Positions 1 through 8,821 of a stretch of 64,000 nt of DNA are shown here, in pieces. A model generated the notes under the pieces. It was not told the origin of the DNA. It was given only the letters and a program-made list of their open reading frames with translations, and ran no database searches. Made by a program: the position numbers and the translations under genes. The DNA is from Dethiosulfovibrio faecalis. GTDB taxonomy: Bacteria; Synergistota; Synergistia; Synergistales; Dethiosulfovibrionaceae. The stretch lies in the NCBI RefSeq assembly GCF_021568795.1, contig NZ_JAKGUE010000008.1, positions 36,568 through 100,567 of the forward strand. Reading direction: 5' to 3'. Each line of letters opens with the position of its first letter. Positions within the stretch are counted from its first letter, which is position 1.

Positions 1-1355
1 AGTATGCCGTGGGAGAGGCTGAGGACGAAGGAGGAAAAGGCCAGTCCCACTCCGGTGATCCCTATCACCCCTATGACTATCCCCGAACAGGCGCATGCCG
101 CTGCCACGTCCACCGCTCCTATGGCGCCGTCTATCATGGCCTGGAGTATCCTTCTGGGGGTCATGCGGTGTTCCTTTTTGCCGATCCAGGAACAGCCGAT
201 CAGAAAGACTATGGACCAGAAGACCGCCTTCACCGGCGAGTAGCCTGTGGCGAGGAACGCTATCAAGGTGATTATGGGGATCAGCAGATGCCATCCCTCT
301 TTAAGGACCTTGCCGGCCTTTGGAAGGTCCTCTCCGCTAAGCCGTTTCATGCCGATCTTGCCGGCCCTGAAGTGGACCATGGCCATTATTGATACGAAGT
401 ACAGGGTGGCCGGTATGGCCGCTGCCACGACGATCTCCCAGTAGGATATGCCGAGGAACTGGGCCATTATGAAGGCCGCCGCCCCCATGACAGGGGGCAT
501 TACCTGTCCTCCCGTCGAGGCCGCCGCCACTATGGCACCGGCGAACTCGCTTCTGTAGCCCGATTGCTTCATCAGTGGGATGGTGAATGCCCCGGTGGTG
601 ACCGTGTTGGCGCAGGAACTGCCCGAGACGGTTCCCATGAGGGCGCTGGAGACCACCGCCGCCTTTCCAGGTCCTCCCTGACTCCGCCCTGTCAGAGCGA
701 CGGCCAGATCTATGAAGAACTGTCCCGCTCCGGACGTGCTCAGGAAGGCCCCGAAAAGGACGAAGAGGAAGATGAAACTGGCCGAGACCCCCAGGGGTAC
801 CCCGAATATTCCGTCGGTCCTTAGGTACTGGAAGGGAGCCAGTTCCCCTATGGGAATTCCTCCGTGGGCCAGTATCCCGGGGAAGTAGGGGCCGAAGAAC
901 GCGTAGAGCAGCGATATGATCGCCATTATCGGAAGCGGCCATCCCATGGCTCTTCTGGTTCCCTCTATGACGAGGACCACCATTATCACTCCAAGATAGA
1001 CGTCGGAGGCTATGGGGGCCCCCTGTCTGATGGCTATCTCCTGCCAGTTCAGCAATATGTTGAGACATCCTATGGCGAGAAGGATCGCCAGGACCCAGTC
1101 CAGAGGGTCTATGCGGTCTTTTGGTCGGTTTTTGGATGCCGGGTATATCAGAAACAGTATGACGCCCATGAAAAGCCAGTGAACGCTGCGCTGGTACATG
1201 GCGGCGAAAAGCCCGAAGGCTGCGGTGTAGAGGTGAAAGGACGAAGCGGCCAAAGCCAGCCCCGCCACCAGCGTGTATTGCCATCCCGTGAGGGTCCGTT
1301 TTTTGGAGTCCGGTTCCTCCACCGGAAGCGGGTTTTTTAGGATTTCTTCGCTCAT
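1..1355 (-). CDS. TRAP transporter fused permease (DctQM-type, 4TM/12TM), partial
   Basis: The minus-strand frame opens with ATG at 1355 behind a GGAGGT ribosome site and stays open to the left edge, so about 451 residues are visible and the C-terminus is missing. The protein is almost wholly hydrophobic. It reads MSEEILKNPLPVEEP, then repeated membrane segments, then TRAP large-subunit signatures such as GTVSGSSCANTVTTGAFTIP and AASTGGQVMPPVMGAAAF. Fused small-plus-large permeases of this kind normally partner TAXI-family binding proteins, and a TAXI gene lies directly upstream in the same operon. Expected role: sodium- or proton-driven uptake of an organic acid or amino-acid-like solute across the inner membrane. 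The substrate cannot be read from sequence. Confidence 0.9.
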   Translation of the reverse strand, partial: MSEEILKNPLPVEEPDSKKRTLTGWQYTLVAGLALAASSFHLYTAAFGLFAAMYQRSVHWLFMGVILFLIYPASKNRPKDRIDPLDWVLAILLAIGCLNILLNWQEIAIRQGAPIASDVYLGVIMVVLVIEGTRRAMGWPLPIMAIISLLYAFFGPYFPGILAHGGIPIGELAPFQYLRTDGIFGVPLGVSASFIFLFVLFGAFLSTSGAGQFFIDLAVALTGRSQGGPGKAAVVSSALMGTVSGSSCANTVTTGAFTIPLMKQSGYRSEFAGAIVAAASTGGQVMPPVMGAAAFIMAQFLGISYWEIVVAAAIPATLYFVSIMAMVHFRAGKIGMKRLSGEDLPKAGKVLKEGWHLLIPIITLIAFLATGYSPVKAVFWSIVFLIGCSWIGKKEHRMTPRRILQAMIDGAIGAVDVAAACACSGIVIGVIGITGVGLAFSSFVLSLSHGI

Positions 1356-1436
1356 ATGAAAACCTCCGAAGTGGGGGATATAAGGACTCCCGGAAATTTC
1401 GGGAGCCCTCGATTACATGGAATCTTCTTGTCGCCC

Positions 1437-2387
1437 TTAGTCGATCTCGATGCCCTTCTCCTTGAAGAATTTCACCGCTCCCGGGGTGAAGGGGATTATA
1501 CCCACGCTGGCCTCTTCGGGGGCGAAGTGGACCGCCTGCTGGGTTACCTGCATGAAGGCCTTTCTGTTGTCTATGAGGGTCTTGGCAAGGTCGTAGCCGA
1601 GCTTCTCGTCCATTCCCTTCTTGACCACAAGGTAGTTACCGTCTGCCACTGTGAGGACGTCCTTAGGCTGGCCGGGGTAGACCTCTTTCTTTATGGTATA
1701 GGGGAAGAGGAAGGAGTTGTCCTCCACGACCTTCTTCACCAGATCCTCCGGAAGGGGGATGAGGACTACGTCGCGAACCGCAGCGACCTCGAGGACCGCC
1801 GATCCCGGAGCCGCGAAGTTCCAGAACACCGCGTCCAGGTTGCCGTCCTTGAGGGCCATAGCGGCTTCCGGCTGGGTCAGCTGCTGCATGGAGAAGTCCT
1901 TTTCCGGATCTATACCGGCGGCGGCCAGTATCATCCTGGCGAGTACCTGATTGCCGCTTCAGGGGGCCCCTATGGAGACCCTTTTGCCCTTGATCTCCTC
2001 GAAGGAGGTGATCCCGGTCTTGGTCGTCGTGACGAGATGCTCCGGGGCGGGATACATGTTGAAGAGGATCTCCAGGGGAAGCTTGCCGTCCTTCTCGAAG
2101 GCCTCCGTGCCGGTGAAGGCCTGGTAGAGGGTGGATCCCATGGTCATGCCTATCTGGGCTCTTCCAGATGCGACCAGACGGCAGTTTTCCTTCGATGCCG
2201 CGGTGGAGCGGGATGTAGCCTTGACGTCTATGTTCGCCTTGGTCAGTACCTCGGCCATCGAGCCTCCCAGGGGGTAGTAGGTGCCTCCGACCCCTCCGGA
2301 TCCTATGGTTATGAACGTCTTCGCCATGGCGGTGCCGGTAAGGGCCACCGCGAACAACAGGGCAAGTGCTATAGCCTTTCTCTTCAT
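1437..2387 (-). CDS. TAXI-family TRAP solute-binding protein with in-frame TGA (candidate selenoprotein or disrupted gene)
   Basis: Two open stretches in one frame (2387-1962 and 1958-1437) are separated only by TGA at 1961-1959. Together they encode 316 codons, the normal size of a TAXI binding protein. Residues 1-22 are a signal peptide (MKRKAIALALLFAVALTGTAMA), followed by the family opening ITIGSGGVGGTYYPLGG. The TGA is codon 143, in VSIGAP-stop-SGNQVLARMILAAAG, where family members as I recall them have Gly in GAPGSGT. Homology continues unbroken across it. A hairpin fitting the bacterial SECIS layout lies just downstream, and the window has a second, stronger selenoprotein candidate. 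GGA-to-TGA is a single-base change, so a simple nonsense mutation is the main alternative. The ribosome site GGAGGAG precedes the ATG. It would be the periplasmic receptor for the adjacent fused permease. Confidence 0.72.
1918..1961 (-). promoter_or_regulatory. candidate bSECIS hairpin after TGA of the TAXI gene
   Basis: Reading on the minus strand from TGA 1961-1959, GCGGC (1957-1953) can pair with GCCGC (1922-1918). An upper stem GCCAG/CTGGC (1940-1936 with 1928-1924) carries a 7-nt loop GATGATA. The loop starts 23 nt after the TGA and has G as its first base, matching the loose bacterial SECIS rules (apical loop roughly 16-37 nt downstream, a G among the first two loop bases). The 12-nt unpaired left side makes it weaker than the element at 63705. 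Confidence 0.45.
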
Positions 2388-2495
2388 CTTCTTGATCTCC
2401 TCCTCTCGGATTTAGGGAAATATTTCCTCTCTCGTTACCGTCGGTTCTCCAGGTCCGTTTTTTTCGACCACCTCCAGTGTCTCGGTTGGCGATAT

Positions 2496-3836
2496 CTAGC
2501 CGTTCAGTTTTTTAACCGCGTCCTCCAGTCCTTTACGGAGTCTGGCAAGTATCTCTCCTATCTGTTCCGACGTTACTATCAGGGGAGGGGCCACCAGGAA
2601 CTGGTCTCCGGCCACTCCGCTGATCATGCCCGTTCCGGGGTATACCACCAGGCCGTGGTCCATGCAGCAGGATGTGACCACGGCGGCGGCCTTGGTCTTC
2701 GCCGGGAACGGAGCCTTGGTGGCCTTGTCCGCCACTATCTCCACACCTCTCATGAGCCCCATGCCTCGGACCTCTCCCACTATGGGGATGTCCATGAGTT
2801 CCCTCAGTCCCTTCATGAGTTCCTCGCCTCTGGCAGCGGCGTTCTCGAATAATCCGTCCCGCTTCATTATCCGAAGGGTTGCCGTCACCGCCGCGGCCGT
2901 GGCGGGGTTGGCGTTGTAGGTATGTCCGTGCTGGAAGGCTCCGGAGCCTCCTTTCAATACGTCTACCAATTTCTGACTGACCAAGATGGCACCGGCTGGG
3001 GAGTAGCCGCTGGCCATGGCCTTGGCGGAGCAGATGATGTCGGGAATCACGTCCCAGTGGTTCACGCAGAAGGCCTTGCCTGTCCGTCCTATCCCGGTCA
3101 TGACCTCGTCTGCGATGAGCAGTACGTCGTATTTGGTGCAGATCTCCCTGACGATGGGCCAGTATTCCACCGGAGGATGGAGCCCTCCCACGGTCGACCC
3201 CACCACCGGTTCGGCCACGAAGGCCAGCACCCTTTCCGGTCCCAGGCGGAGTATCTCGTTCTCCAGAGACCTGGCGCATCTCACCCCGCAGGACGGATAG
3301 GTCTGTCCGTAGGGGCATCTGTAGCAGTAGTGGGGCTGGATCTTCGGCGTCTCCTGGAAAAGGGGGGTGAAGTCCCTCCGACGAGGCATGCTTCCGGCCA
3401 GTCCCATGGTCCCTATGGTGGAACCGTGATAGGAGTTCCAACGGGCAATGAAAGTGGTCTTGCCGGACCCCTTGCCGTCCCTCTCTACGAAATACTGTCT
3501 GGCGATTTTGAGTGCCGACTCTATGGCCTCGCTGCCTCCGCTGACGAACCAGACGTTCTTCAGGTCTCCGGGAGCTATGGACGCCACTTCCTCCGCCGCC
3601 TCAAGGGTGGCGTCGTTTCTCCATCTGGAGGGATGGGCGAACTCCAGCTTAACGAGCTGATCGTATACGGCCTTCGCCACCTCTTCGTTGCCGTGTCCCA
3701 GGCTGGAGATGAGGGCCCCGCTACATCCGTCGATGAACTCCTTGCCGTCCTCGTCGTAGAGGTATATTCCCTCGCCTCGAACCGCCTTTCTGAGCTCGTT
3801 TTTGTAGCTCCTTGGTATCAGTTTGCCGAAATCCAT
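2496..3836 (-). CDS. class III PLP-dependent aminotransferase
   Basis: 446 residues, the usual size for the acetylornithine/GABA/omega-amino-acid class III transaminases. Visible landmarks are GSEAIESALKIAR (101-113), WNSYHGST (133-140), ADEVMTGIGRTG with the PLP-nitrogen Asp near 243, and the Schiff-base Lys near 272 in SAKAMASGYSPAGA. An internal segment has four cysteines (171, 174, 183, 187: CYRCP...CGVRC) that most class III enzymes lack as far as I know. It lies 108 bp upstream of the TAXI gene and 31 bp downstream of the RpiR gene on the same strand. It probably deaminates the imported solute or a product of it. Substrate unknown. Confidence 0.9.
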   Translation of the reverse strand: MDFGKLIPRSYKNELRKAVRGEGIYLYDEDGKEFIDGCSGALISSLGHGNEEVAKAVYDQLVKLEFAHPSRWRNDATLEAAEEVASIAPGDLKNVWFVSGGSEAIESALKIARQYFVERDGKGSGKTTFIARWNSYHGSTIGTMGLAGSMPRRRDFTPLFQETPKIQPHYCYRCPYGQTYPSCGVRCARSLENEILRLGPERVLAFVAEPVVGSTVGGLHPPVEYWPIVREICTKYDVLLIADEVMTGIGRTGKAFCVNHWDVIPDIICSAKAMASGYSPAGAILVSQKLVDVLKGGSGAFQHGHTYNANPATAAAVTATLRIMKRDGLFENAAARGEELMKGLRELMDIPIVGEVRGMGLMRGVEIVADKATKAPFPAKTKAAAVVTSCCMDHGLVVYPGTGMISGVAGDQFLVAPPLIVTSEQIGEILARLRKGLEDAVKKLNG

Positions 3837-3867
3837 TCCCCTTCACACCTCCTGATAGTTTTACGGT

Positions 3868-4707
3868 TCACTTGACCGTGTAGACCGGGTTTTCGGTCCA
3901 GAGTTCTTCCAGTTCCTGAAGTCTCTTCTTGGCTTCGTCGCCCATCTCGTCCGCGACCGCCATTATCAGGCAGTTCATCAGGCTCATAGGGGCGGTCAGA
4001 GAGTCGATGAAGGAGATGTGCCTGCACGGGGCGGTCAACACGTGTTCCGGTTCGGCCTCCGTCATCGGGTTATGGGGGCTATCGCTTATGGCCGTCAGGG
4101 TCAGTCCCAGAGACCGGCCCAGCTTCATGGCCTCTACGGTCCATCTGGAATATCTGGGGAAGCTTATCCCCATCATCATGCTGCCTTTCGGAGCCGTGGT
4201 CAGCTGTTCTCTTATGAGGGTGTCGTTCAGCTGGTGCACCGAGGGATGAAACCAGCTGAGATAAAAGGAAAGGTATCCCGCCAGGGCGAGGGAGCTTCTC
4301 TGGGCAGCCATGTAGATGGCGGGGGCCTCGAGTACCTCCGAGGCCCAGGAACGGATGCCCTGGGGGTTCAGGTTGGTCTGGGATTCCCCCAGGTCCAGCA
4401 TGTCCAGAGTCATTATCCTGTGACAGGGCGATTCCCTAGGGTCGTCGTCGTAGACGGCCATCCTCTCTATGGTGGTCATCTGATCCAGCAAGAGGCTCTT
4501 CATGGCCTCCTTCAGCTCGGGGTAGCCGGAATAGCCCAGTATGGACGCGAACCGTATTACCGACGACTCGCTGGTGTCCACCGACTCCGCCATCTGACTC
4601 GCCGTCATGAACGGGGCCTCCCTGGGGTTCTCCAGTATGAAACGGGCTACCTTGGCCTGGGTGGAGGAAAAGCCCTTCATTCCGGCGATTATCTTTTCTT
4701 TGAGCAA
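3868..4707 (-). CDS. MurR/RpiR-family transcriptional regulator
   Basis: About 279 residues. The N-terminal HTH_6 domain (roughly 1-80) includes FSSTQAKVARFILENP and MTASQMAESVDTSESSVIRFASILGYSGYPELK. A SIS sugar-phosphate-binding-like domain follows (about 120-250, ISFPRYSRWTVEAMKLGR and TLTAISDSPHNP). I choose the TTG at 4707 because AAAGGGGGG sits about 9 nt before it; an ATG 12 codons upstream (4743) has no ribosome site. First gene of the aminotransferase-TAXI-TRAP operon, so it probably regulates that operon, with the SIS domain sensing a metabolite. RpiR proteins usually sense phosphosugars, so an amino-acid-uptake context is slightly unusual. Confidence 0.87.
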   Translation of the reverse strand: MLKEKIIAGMKGFSSTQAKVARFILENPREAPFMTASQMAESVDTSESSVIRFASILGYSGYPELKEAMKSLLLDQMTTIERMAVYDDDPRESPCHRIMTLDMLDLGESQTNLNPQGIRSWASEVLEAPAIYMAAQRSSLALAGYLSFYLSWFHPSVHQLNDTLIREQLTTAPKGSMMMGISFPRYSRWTVEAMKLGRSLGLTLTAISDSPHNPMTEAEPEHVLTAPCRHISFIDSLTAPMSLMNCLIMAVADEMGDEAKKRLQELEELWTENPVYTVK

Positions 4708-4860
4708 GGCATTCGCCCCCCTTTCGTAGTTGAAAAAAATCATATAAGTTATTTCTTGCAGGATTTCCGTCTTTTGTCATCTTAGCCTGAAAATTTTGGC
4801 CTGTCAAATAAGTAAGATCTTCCGTCATGGGCTGTAGTGCTGTACCCTTAATCTGAAGGG

Positions 4861-6243
4861 GTGATGGTTTTGTCGGAGAAAAGGCCGGCCTTAGTCTTAT
4901 GGGCCTCAGGGTTGCTCTTTGCCTGGATTTTGTCCCATTTCGTCGATTGGCCCATAAGGGCGGTGCTGTCCATGTTGGACAGGTCGGTGAGGCTTCTGGA
5001 CAGCGGTTTTCTCCTGGTCTCGGCCACGGTCTTGGTGGGGACCAACGCATTCAGGGCCTTTATGCTCTACACAGGATGGTTTTTGCTGGGACAGTATTTC
5101 AGGGACGTAGATACCCCCGGCTCGGGTCGATGGATACCTCTGCTGGGGATCCCCGGTTCCTACGTGGCGGCATGGGCCTTTCGGATGCCCTCGGTTCCTC
5201 ATTTCGGAGGTCCCGCCGTGATGGCGTTGATCAGCGTGGTTATGGTCCAGTATCTGAGTCGGGACGTGGTAAGGCCGGGAAACAGGACGATCGTTCTGGG
5301 AACGTTGGTCCTGTCCATGCAATGGCTCGACGTCATCCCCAAGTTGACCGACTACGGTTTCGGATGGGGCGAGCTCAGTCTGGCGATCAAGGAGGTGGCT
5401 ACACTGATGGACAGGGACGTGGTGCTCGACGTGGTCGGCGCGATGTCCTTCGTTTTCAGCTTCGCCATGGCATTGGTAATAACGGAACTTTTCGTCGGTT
5501 ACGAGAAGAGGCTGGCCCAGCTCAGACTGTTGAGAAAAAGGGAGCGAGAGCTGTCAAAGCTCAGGCAGGATCAGACCGAGAGCCGGGTCTATCGGGAGAT
5601 GCAGTATCTGGTCCACGATCTGAAGAGGCCTCTGACGGCGGTGATGGGATTGTCGGACGTCATATCCCAGACCTCGACGGACCACATGGCGATTCGTCAC
5701 TCCGACAGGATTCAGGGGGCGGCCTCCAGGATGAACCAGATGATCTCGGAGATAAGGGATCCCATGGCGGTGCAGGTCGTGTCTGTGTCGGAGGTGTTGG
5801 ATTACTCGCTTTCGCAGATAAGGCCGCTGGAGTGGTCGTCGGCTTTACGTCTGAAGGTACCGGAGGAATTGAGGAACCGTTCGATTAGGGTCAATCTGAT
5901 AAGGTTTTCCCGGGCTTTAGTTAACCTTCTGGATAACTCCCATCGGGCGACGGAAGGGCGTTCGGATCCCAGGATCTTCTTCGGAGTTTCGGAGAGCCAA
6001 GACGGGAATATCGTCCTTTTCGTCAGGGATAACGGGCCGGGGTTCGGAGACTATATCGACAAGGGAGGATCCCGGTGGGGATCCTCCGGTCTAGGACTGG
6101 CTTTCGTGAGGGATGTGACCGATTCCCACGGTTGGAAGTTCGAGTTGGGGATCGGTCCGGACGGTGGAGCCTCGGTCGAGCTGAGCGCACCGCCTTTCGA
6201 GGATAGGAGTGGTAAATATGAGCCTTTATCTGGGCGCGGTTGA
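4861..6243 (+). CDS. membrane histidine kinase
   Basis: 460 residues. The first 220 or so contain several hydrophobic segments and no recognisable extracytoplasmic sensor domain. They are followed by a coiled linker (LRLLRKRERELSKLRQDQ), an H-box with the likely phospho-His near 252 (YLVHDLKRPLTAVMG), and an HATPase domain: N box VNLLDNSHRATEG near 358, G1 VRDNGPGF, G2 GSSGLGLAFVRDV. The frame opens with GTG at 4861; the ATG at 4864 is equally possible. It overlaps the response regulator by 26 bp, so the two are translated together. Divergent from the RpiR-TRAP operon, 153 bp away, which suggests but does not prove that the pair controls it. Confidence 0.9.
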   Translation: MMVLSEKRPALVLWASGLLFAWILSHFVDWPIRAVLSMLDRSVRLLDSGFLLVSATVLVGTNAFRAFMLYTGWFLLGQYFRDVDTPGSGRWIPLLGIPGSYVAAWAFRMPSVPHFGGPAVMALISVVMVQYLSRDVVRPGNRTIVLGTLVLSMQWLDVIPKLTDYGFGWGELSLAIKEVATLMDRDVVLDVVGAMSFVFSFAMALVITELFVGYEKRLAQLRLLRKRERELSKLRQDQTESRVYREMQYLVHDLKRPLTAVMGLSDVISQTSTDHMAIRHSDRIQGAASRMNQMISEIRDPMAVQVVSVSEVLDYSLSQIRPLEWSSALRLKVPEELRNRSIRVNLIRFSRALVNLLDNSHRATEGRSDPRIFFGVSESQDGNIVLFVRDNGPGFGDYIDKGGSRWGSSGLGLAFVRDVTDSHGWKFELGIGPDGGASVELSAPPFEDRSGKYEPLSGRG

Positions 6244-6841
6244 CGACGACAGGGAGGTCCTCTACACGTTGGAGGTTATGGCGTCATCTCAGGGATGGTC
6301 CATGAGGACCTCCGACGATCCCGAGGTCGCTCTGAACTGGGTCTCCGACGATACAATCGACGTACTGTTGGTGGATTTTCATATGCCGATAATGAGCGGA
6401 TTAGAGGTGATACGAAGGGCCAGAAAGCTCTCTTCGTCGGTGGTGCTTATGGCTCTTACCGTTGAAGAGCGACCGGATGTCGCCCGAGAGCTGATAATGG
6501 CGGGGGCGGACGATTTTGTCTCGAAGCCTATCCGCCTGGCCGATTTCTCCGCCAGGATAGCCCTTCATAGGGAGCTCTCCCGCTACAGGAGGGCTGCCCG
6601 ATGGGAGGGAGGGGACAGGGGAATTTCGGAGGACACGGCCCGTAAGGTCTACGATTTGCTTTTATCGAAAGGGGTCTATCTGTCCGCCTCGGAGGTGGCG
6701 GACCTGACGGGGGTGTCCTATCCCACCGCCAATAGGTATCTGGAGTACCTGGTTAGAAGGGGACAGCTCAAAAAGGTGCGACGTCAGGAGGACGGAAGAA
6801 GCGGCCGCCCCAGAAGCTACTACTGCGGATCGCAGCGCTAG
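6218..6841 (+). CDS. response regulator with CitB/DcuR-type C-terminal HTH
   Basis: 207 residues. Receiver domain 1-120 has the acidic triad (VDDD near 8-11), phospho-acceptor Asp53 in LLVDFHMPIMSG, and Lys in FVSKPIRLADF. The C-terminal part (about 135-205: YDLLLSKGVYLSASEVADLTGVSYPTANRY, cut here for brevity) resembles the winged HTH of the CitB/DcuR/DpiA group, which controls C4-dicarboxylate or citrate uptake genes. Start ATG 6218 follows AGGAG with an 8-nt gap; a GTG at 6209 would sit inside that site. Partner of the overlapping upstream kinase. Likely targets are carboxylate or amino-acid transport genes, perhaps the divergent TRAP operon. Confidence 0.88.
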   Translation: MSLYLGAVDDDREVLYTLEVMASSQGWSMRTSDDPEVALNWVSDDTIDVLLVDFHMPIMSGLEVIRRARKLSSSVVLMALTVEERPDVARELIMAGADDFVSKPIRLADFSARIALHRELSRYRRAARWEGGDRGISEDTARKVYDLLLSKGVYLSASEVADLTGVSYPTANRYLEYLVRRGQLKKVRRQEDGRSGRPRSYYCGSQR

Positions 6842-6860
6842 TCTTTTTATTCGAAAAACA

Positions 6861-6890
6861 TTGAAAATAATACGCCTTGTTGTGTATGAT
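6861..6890 (+). promoter_or_regulatory. putative sigma70 promoter of the chemoreceptor gene
   Basis: TTGAAA (6861-6866), an 18-nt spacer and TATGAT (6885-6890) lie upstream of the chemoreceptor, in the only gap between it and the response regulator. Confidence 0.5.
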
Positions 6891-6941
6891 GTTCTAAGAG
6901 GAGGTTTGTCCATGGGATAGAGTTGAGAGGGGGGGACGGGA

Positions 6942-8682
6942 GTGAGAAAAAGGAAAAAGAGGCTGTTTCTTTCGGTGACGATCCCGGTGGTGACGGTGCT
7001 TGTTCTTGTTGGGAATCGGCATAGTCGTGACCGTCTACAGAGTAGGCTACGGTTCTCTATATGAACAGAGGTTGGCGACGGTCAAGGCCGTCGTAGACGT
7101 TGCCGACGATATCGTGAGGTATTACGGAGAGATGGAGAGATCCGGAGGGCTTTCCGGAGAGGAGGCCCGGAGGATGGCCTCGGAGGAGATCTCCAAGATG
7201 CGCTATAACGGCGAGGATTACCTGTTTGGTTACGATATGGATCAGCGTGTGACCATCCCCTTTCAGGGTCATGGAAGGGGAAAAAGGCTGGATAGCCAGG
7301 ACGAGAACGGCGTCTGGGTCCACCGGGAGTTCGTAAATATCATAAGGAGCTCCGGTGAGGGAGTTCTGGTCTATAACTGGCTCAACTCGAACTCCGGAGA
7401 GGTGGAGGAAAAGGTCGCCTACGTGAAGGGCTACTCCCCCTGGGGGTGGTGGTACGGTACGGGGCTCTACGTATCGGATCTCAGGAAAGAGGTCGATTCC
7501 TTGGCCCTAAAGGTACTGGCGGCTATAGTCTGTGGTTTGATCGCTACGGTCGCTGTGGTCCTCTGGTTGGTCCGAAAGGTCACGAGAAGGATCGGATCCA
7601 TGGTTGGCACCATAGAGAGAATGGCCGATGGCGATCTGACCGTGAGGTTCGAGGATTCCGACGGAGACGAGATATCCTCCATCAGTTCCTCCTTGGACGA
7701 GACGGTTAAGAAGCTTGGAGGAGCTCTTTCGGAGGTCGAGGAGGAGGCGTCGATTACCGGGAGACGTTCGGAGGAATTGGCGTCGGTTTCGGACGATCAG
7801 AGGATCGCCATGGATGAAACTCTGGTCTCGGTAGGAGAGATGGCAGATCTGATAGAGAACAACTCCGCCGCTTTGGAGGAGATCAACGCCTCCATAGAGG
7901 AGGTTTCCTCCAGTGCGAGATCCACCGCCGACAAGATATCCGAAGGAGCGGGGAGAACCGCTGCCATGGTGAAGGTCTCGGGAGAGGTGGAGTCCGGCCT
8001 GGACGGTATGTTCGAGGAGATCAAAGGTGCCGACGAGAGATCTAGGTCCGGGGCCGAGGGAATCAGAAGCCTGGCCGACTCTGTGCGTTCCATATCTCAG
8101 TTCGTGGAGACCATAACTACCATAGCGGACCAGACGAATCTGTTGGCTCTAAACGCCGCTATCGAGGCGGCCAGGGCGGGAGAGGCCGGTCGTGGCTTCG
8201 CAGTGGTGGCCGAGGAGGTGCGCAAGCTGGCGGAGGAGTCCGCTCATGCGGCGGGCAAGGTCGGATCGATGATAGAGAAGCTTCAGGCCGATTCGTCGGT
8301 GGCGATAAGATCCACCGAGGAGACGGTGGAGGCCATGGATCGGGTCGCCAAGGGGGTGGACGAAGCCAAGGCCGGCTTGGACAGGACCCTTGAGCTGACA
8401 GGGTTGGTAGACGACGTTATGAGGACCCTGGCGTCCCAGGCGGAGGAACAGTCGGCCTCCACGGAGGAGATGGCCAAGGCTGTAGAGGCTGTGACTCAGG
8501 CTACCATGAGATCGGTGGAGCTTATGAGCGTCGTGAAATCGTCGGCAGACAGGATCTCGGAGGGGACCGAGAGGGTCTCGGTCAGATCCGGCGAGATGGC
8601 CGACGGTGCCAGGAGGCTTACGGAACGGCTGGATCGCTTCGTGTTGGAGGATCGGTCCGGCTTGATTCCCTTGGACGAGTGA
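6942..8682 (+). CDS. methyl-accepting chemotaxis protein (Cache sensor), apparent frameshift near the N-terminus
   Basis: Best ribosome site and start are GTG 6942 after GAGAGGGGGGGACGG, giving [16 protein letters not shown] and the first half of a signal-anchor helix. That frame dies shortly afterwards. The rest of the helix and protein (from about 7000, [15 protein letters not shown]) lies one base over, with an in-frame TGA at 6991 blocking extension upstream. The body is otherwise complete: a periplasmic single-Cache domain ([27 protein letters not shown]), a second TM segment near 7510-7570, HAMP, and a long coiled-coil signalling domain with the hairpin tip [30 protein letters not shown] (shortened). 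Either a real frameshift mutation, a base-call error in the cttgttcttgttggg tract, or initiation at TTG 7000 with a shortened anchor. Ligand unknown; Cache domains of this type often bind small organic acids. Confidence 0.85.
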
Positions 8683-8748
8683 CGTAGATAAAGGGTTGCC
8701 GTGATAAAAAAGATAGAAAATATGGATTCCTTGGATATTCGAGCTTAG

Positions 8749-8800
8749 ACTGTAGGGTAGCGAGATGGATTTCAGATCTCGCCGCCCTACAGTTTTTTCA
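8749..8800 (+). terminator. intrinsic terminator after the chemoreceptor
   Basis: Inverted repeat ACTGTAGGGTAGCGAGAT / ATCTCGCCGCCCTACAGT with a short loop, followed by TTTTTT. It separates the chemoreceptor from the DUF6305-like gene. Confidence 0.85.
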
Positions 8801-8821
8801 TATTTTCGAGGAGGTAATGAG

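Noticed and set aside
1959..1961. TAXI gene as a plain pseudogene
   Set aside because: Not fully excluded, but only one base differs from a Gly codon, no other damage is present, a SECIS-like fold follows and a second selenoprotein is nearby; kept as a candidate selenoprotein with that alternative stated.
1356..2852. Plus-strand open frame of about 500 codons opposite the TAXI gene
   Set aside because: Shadow of the TAXI and aminotransferase genes; no motif, crosses two genes.
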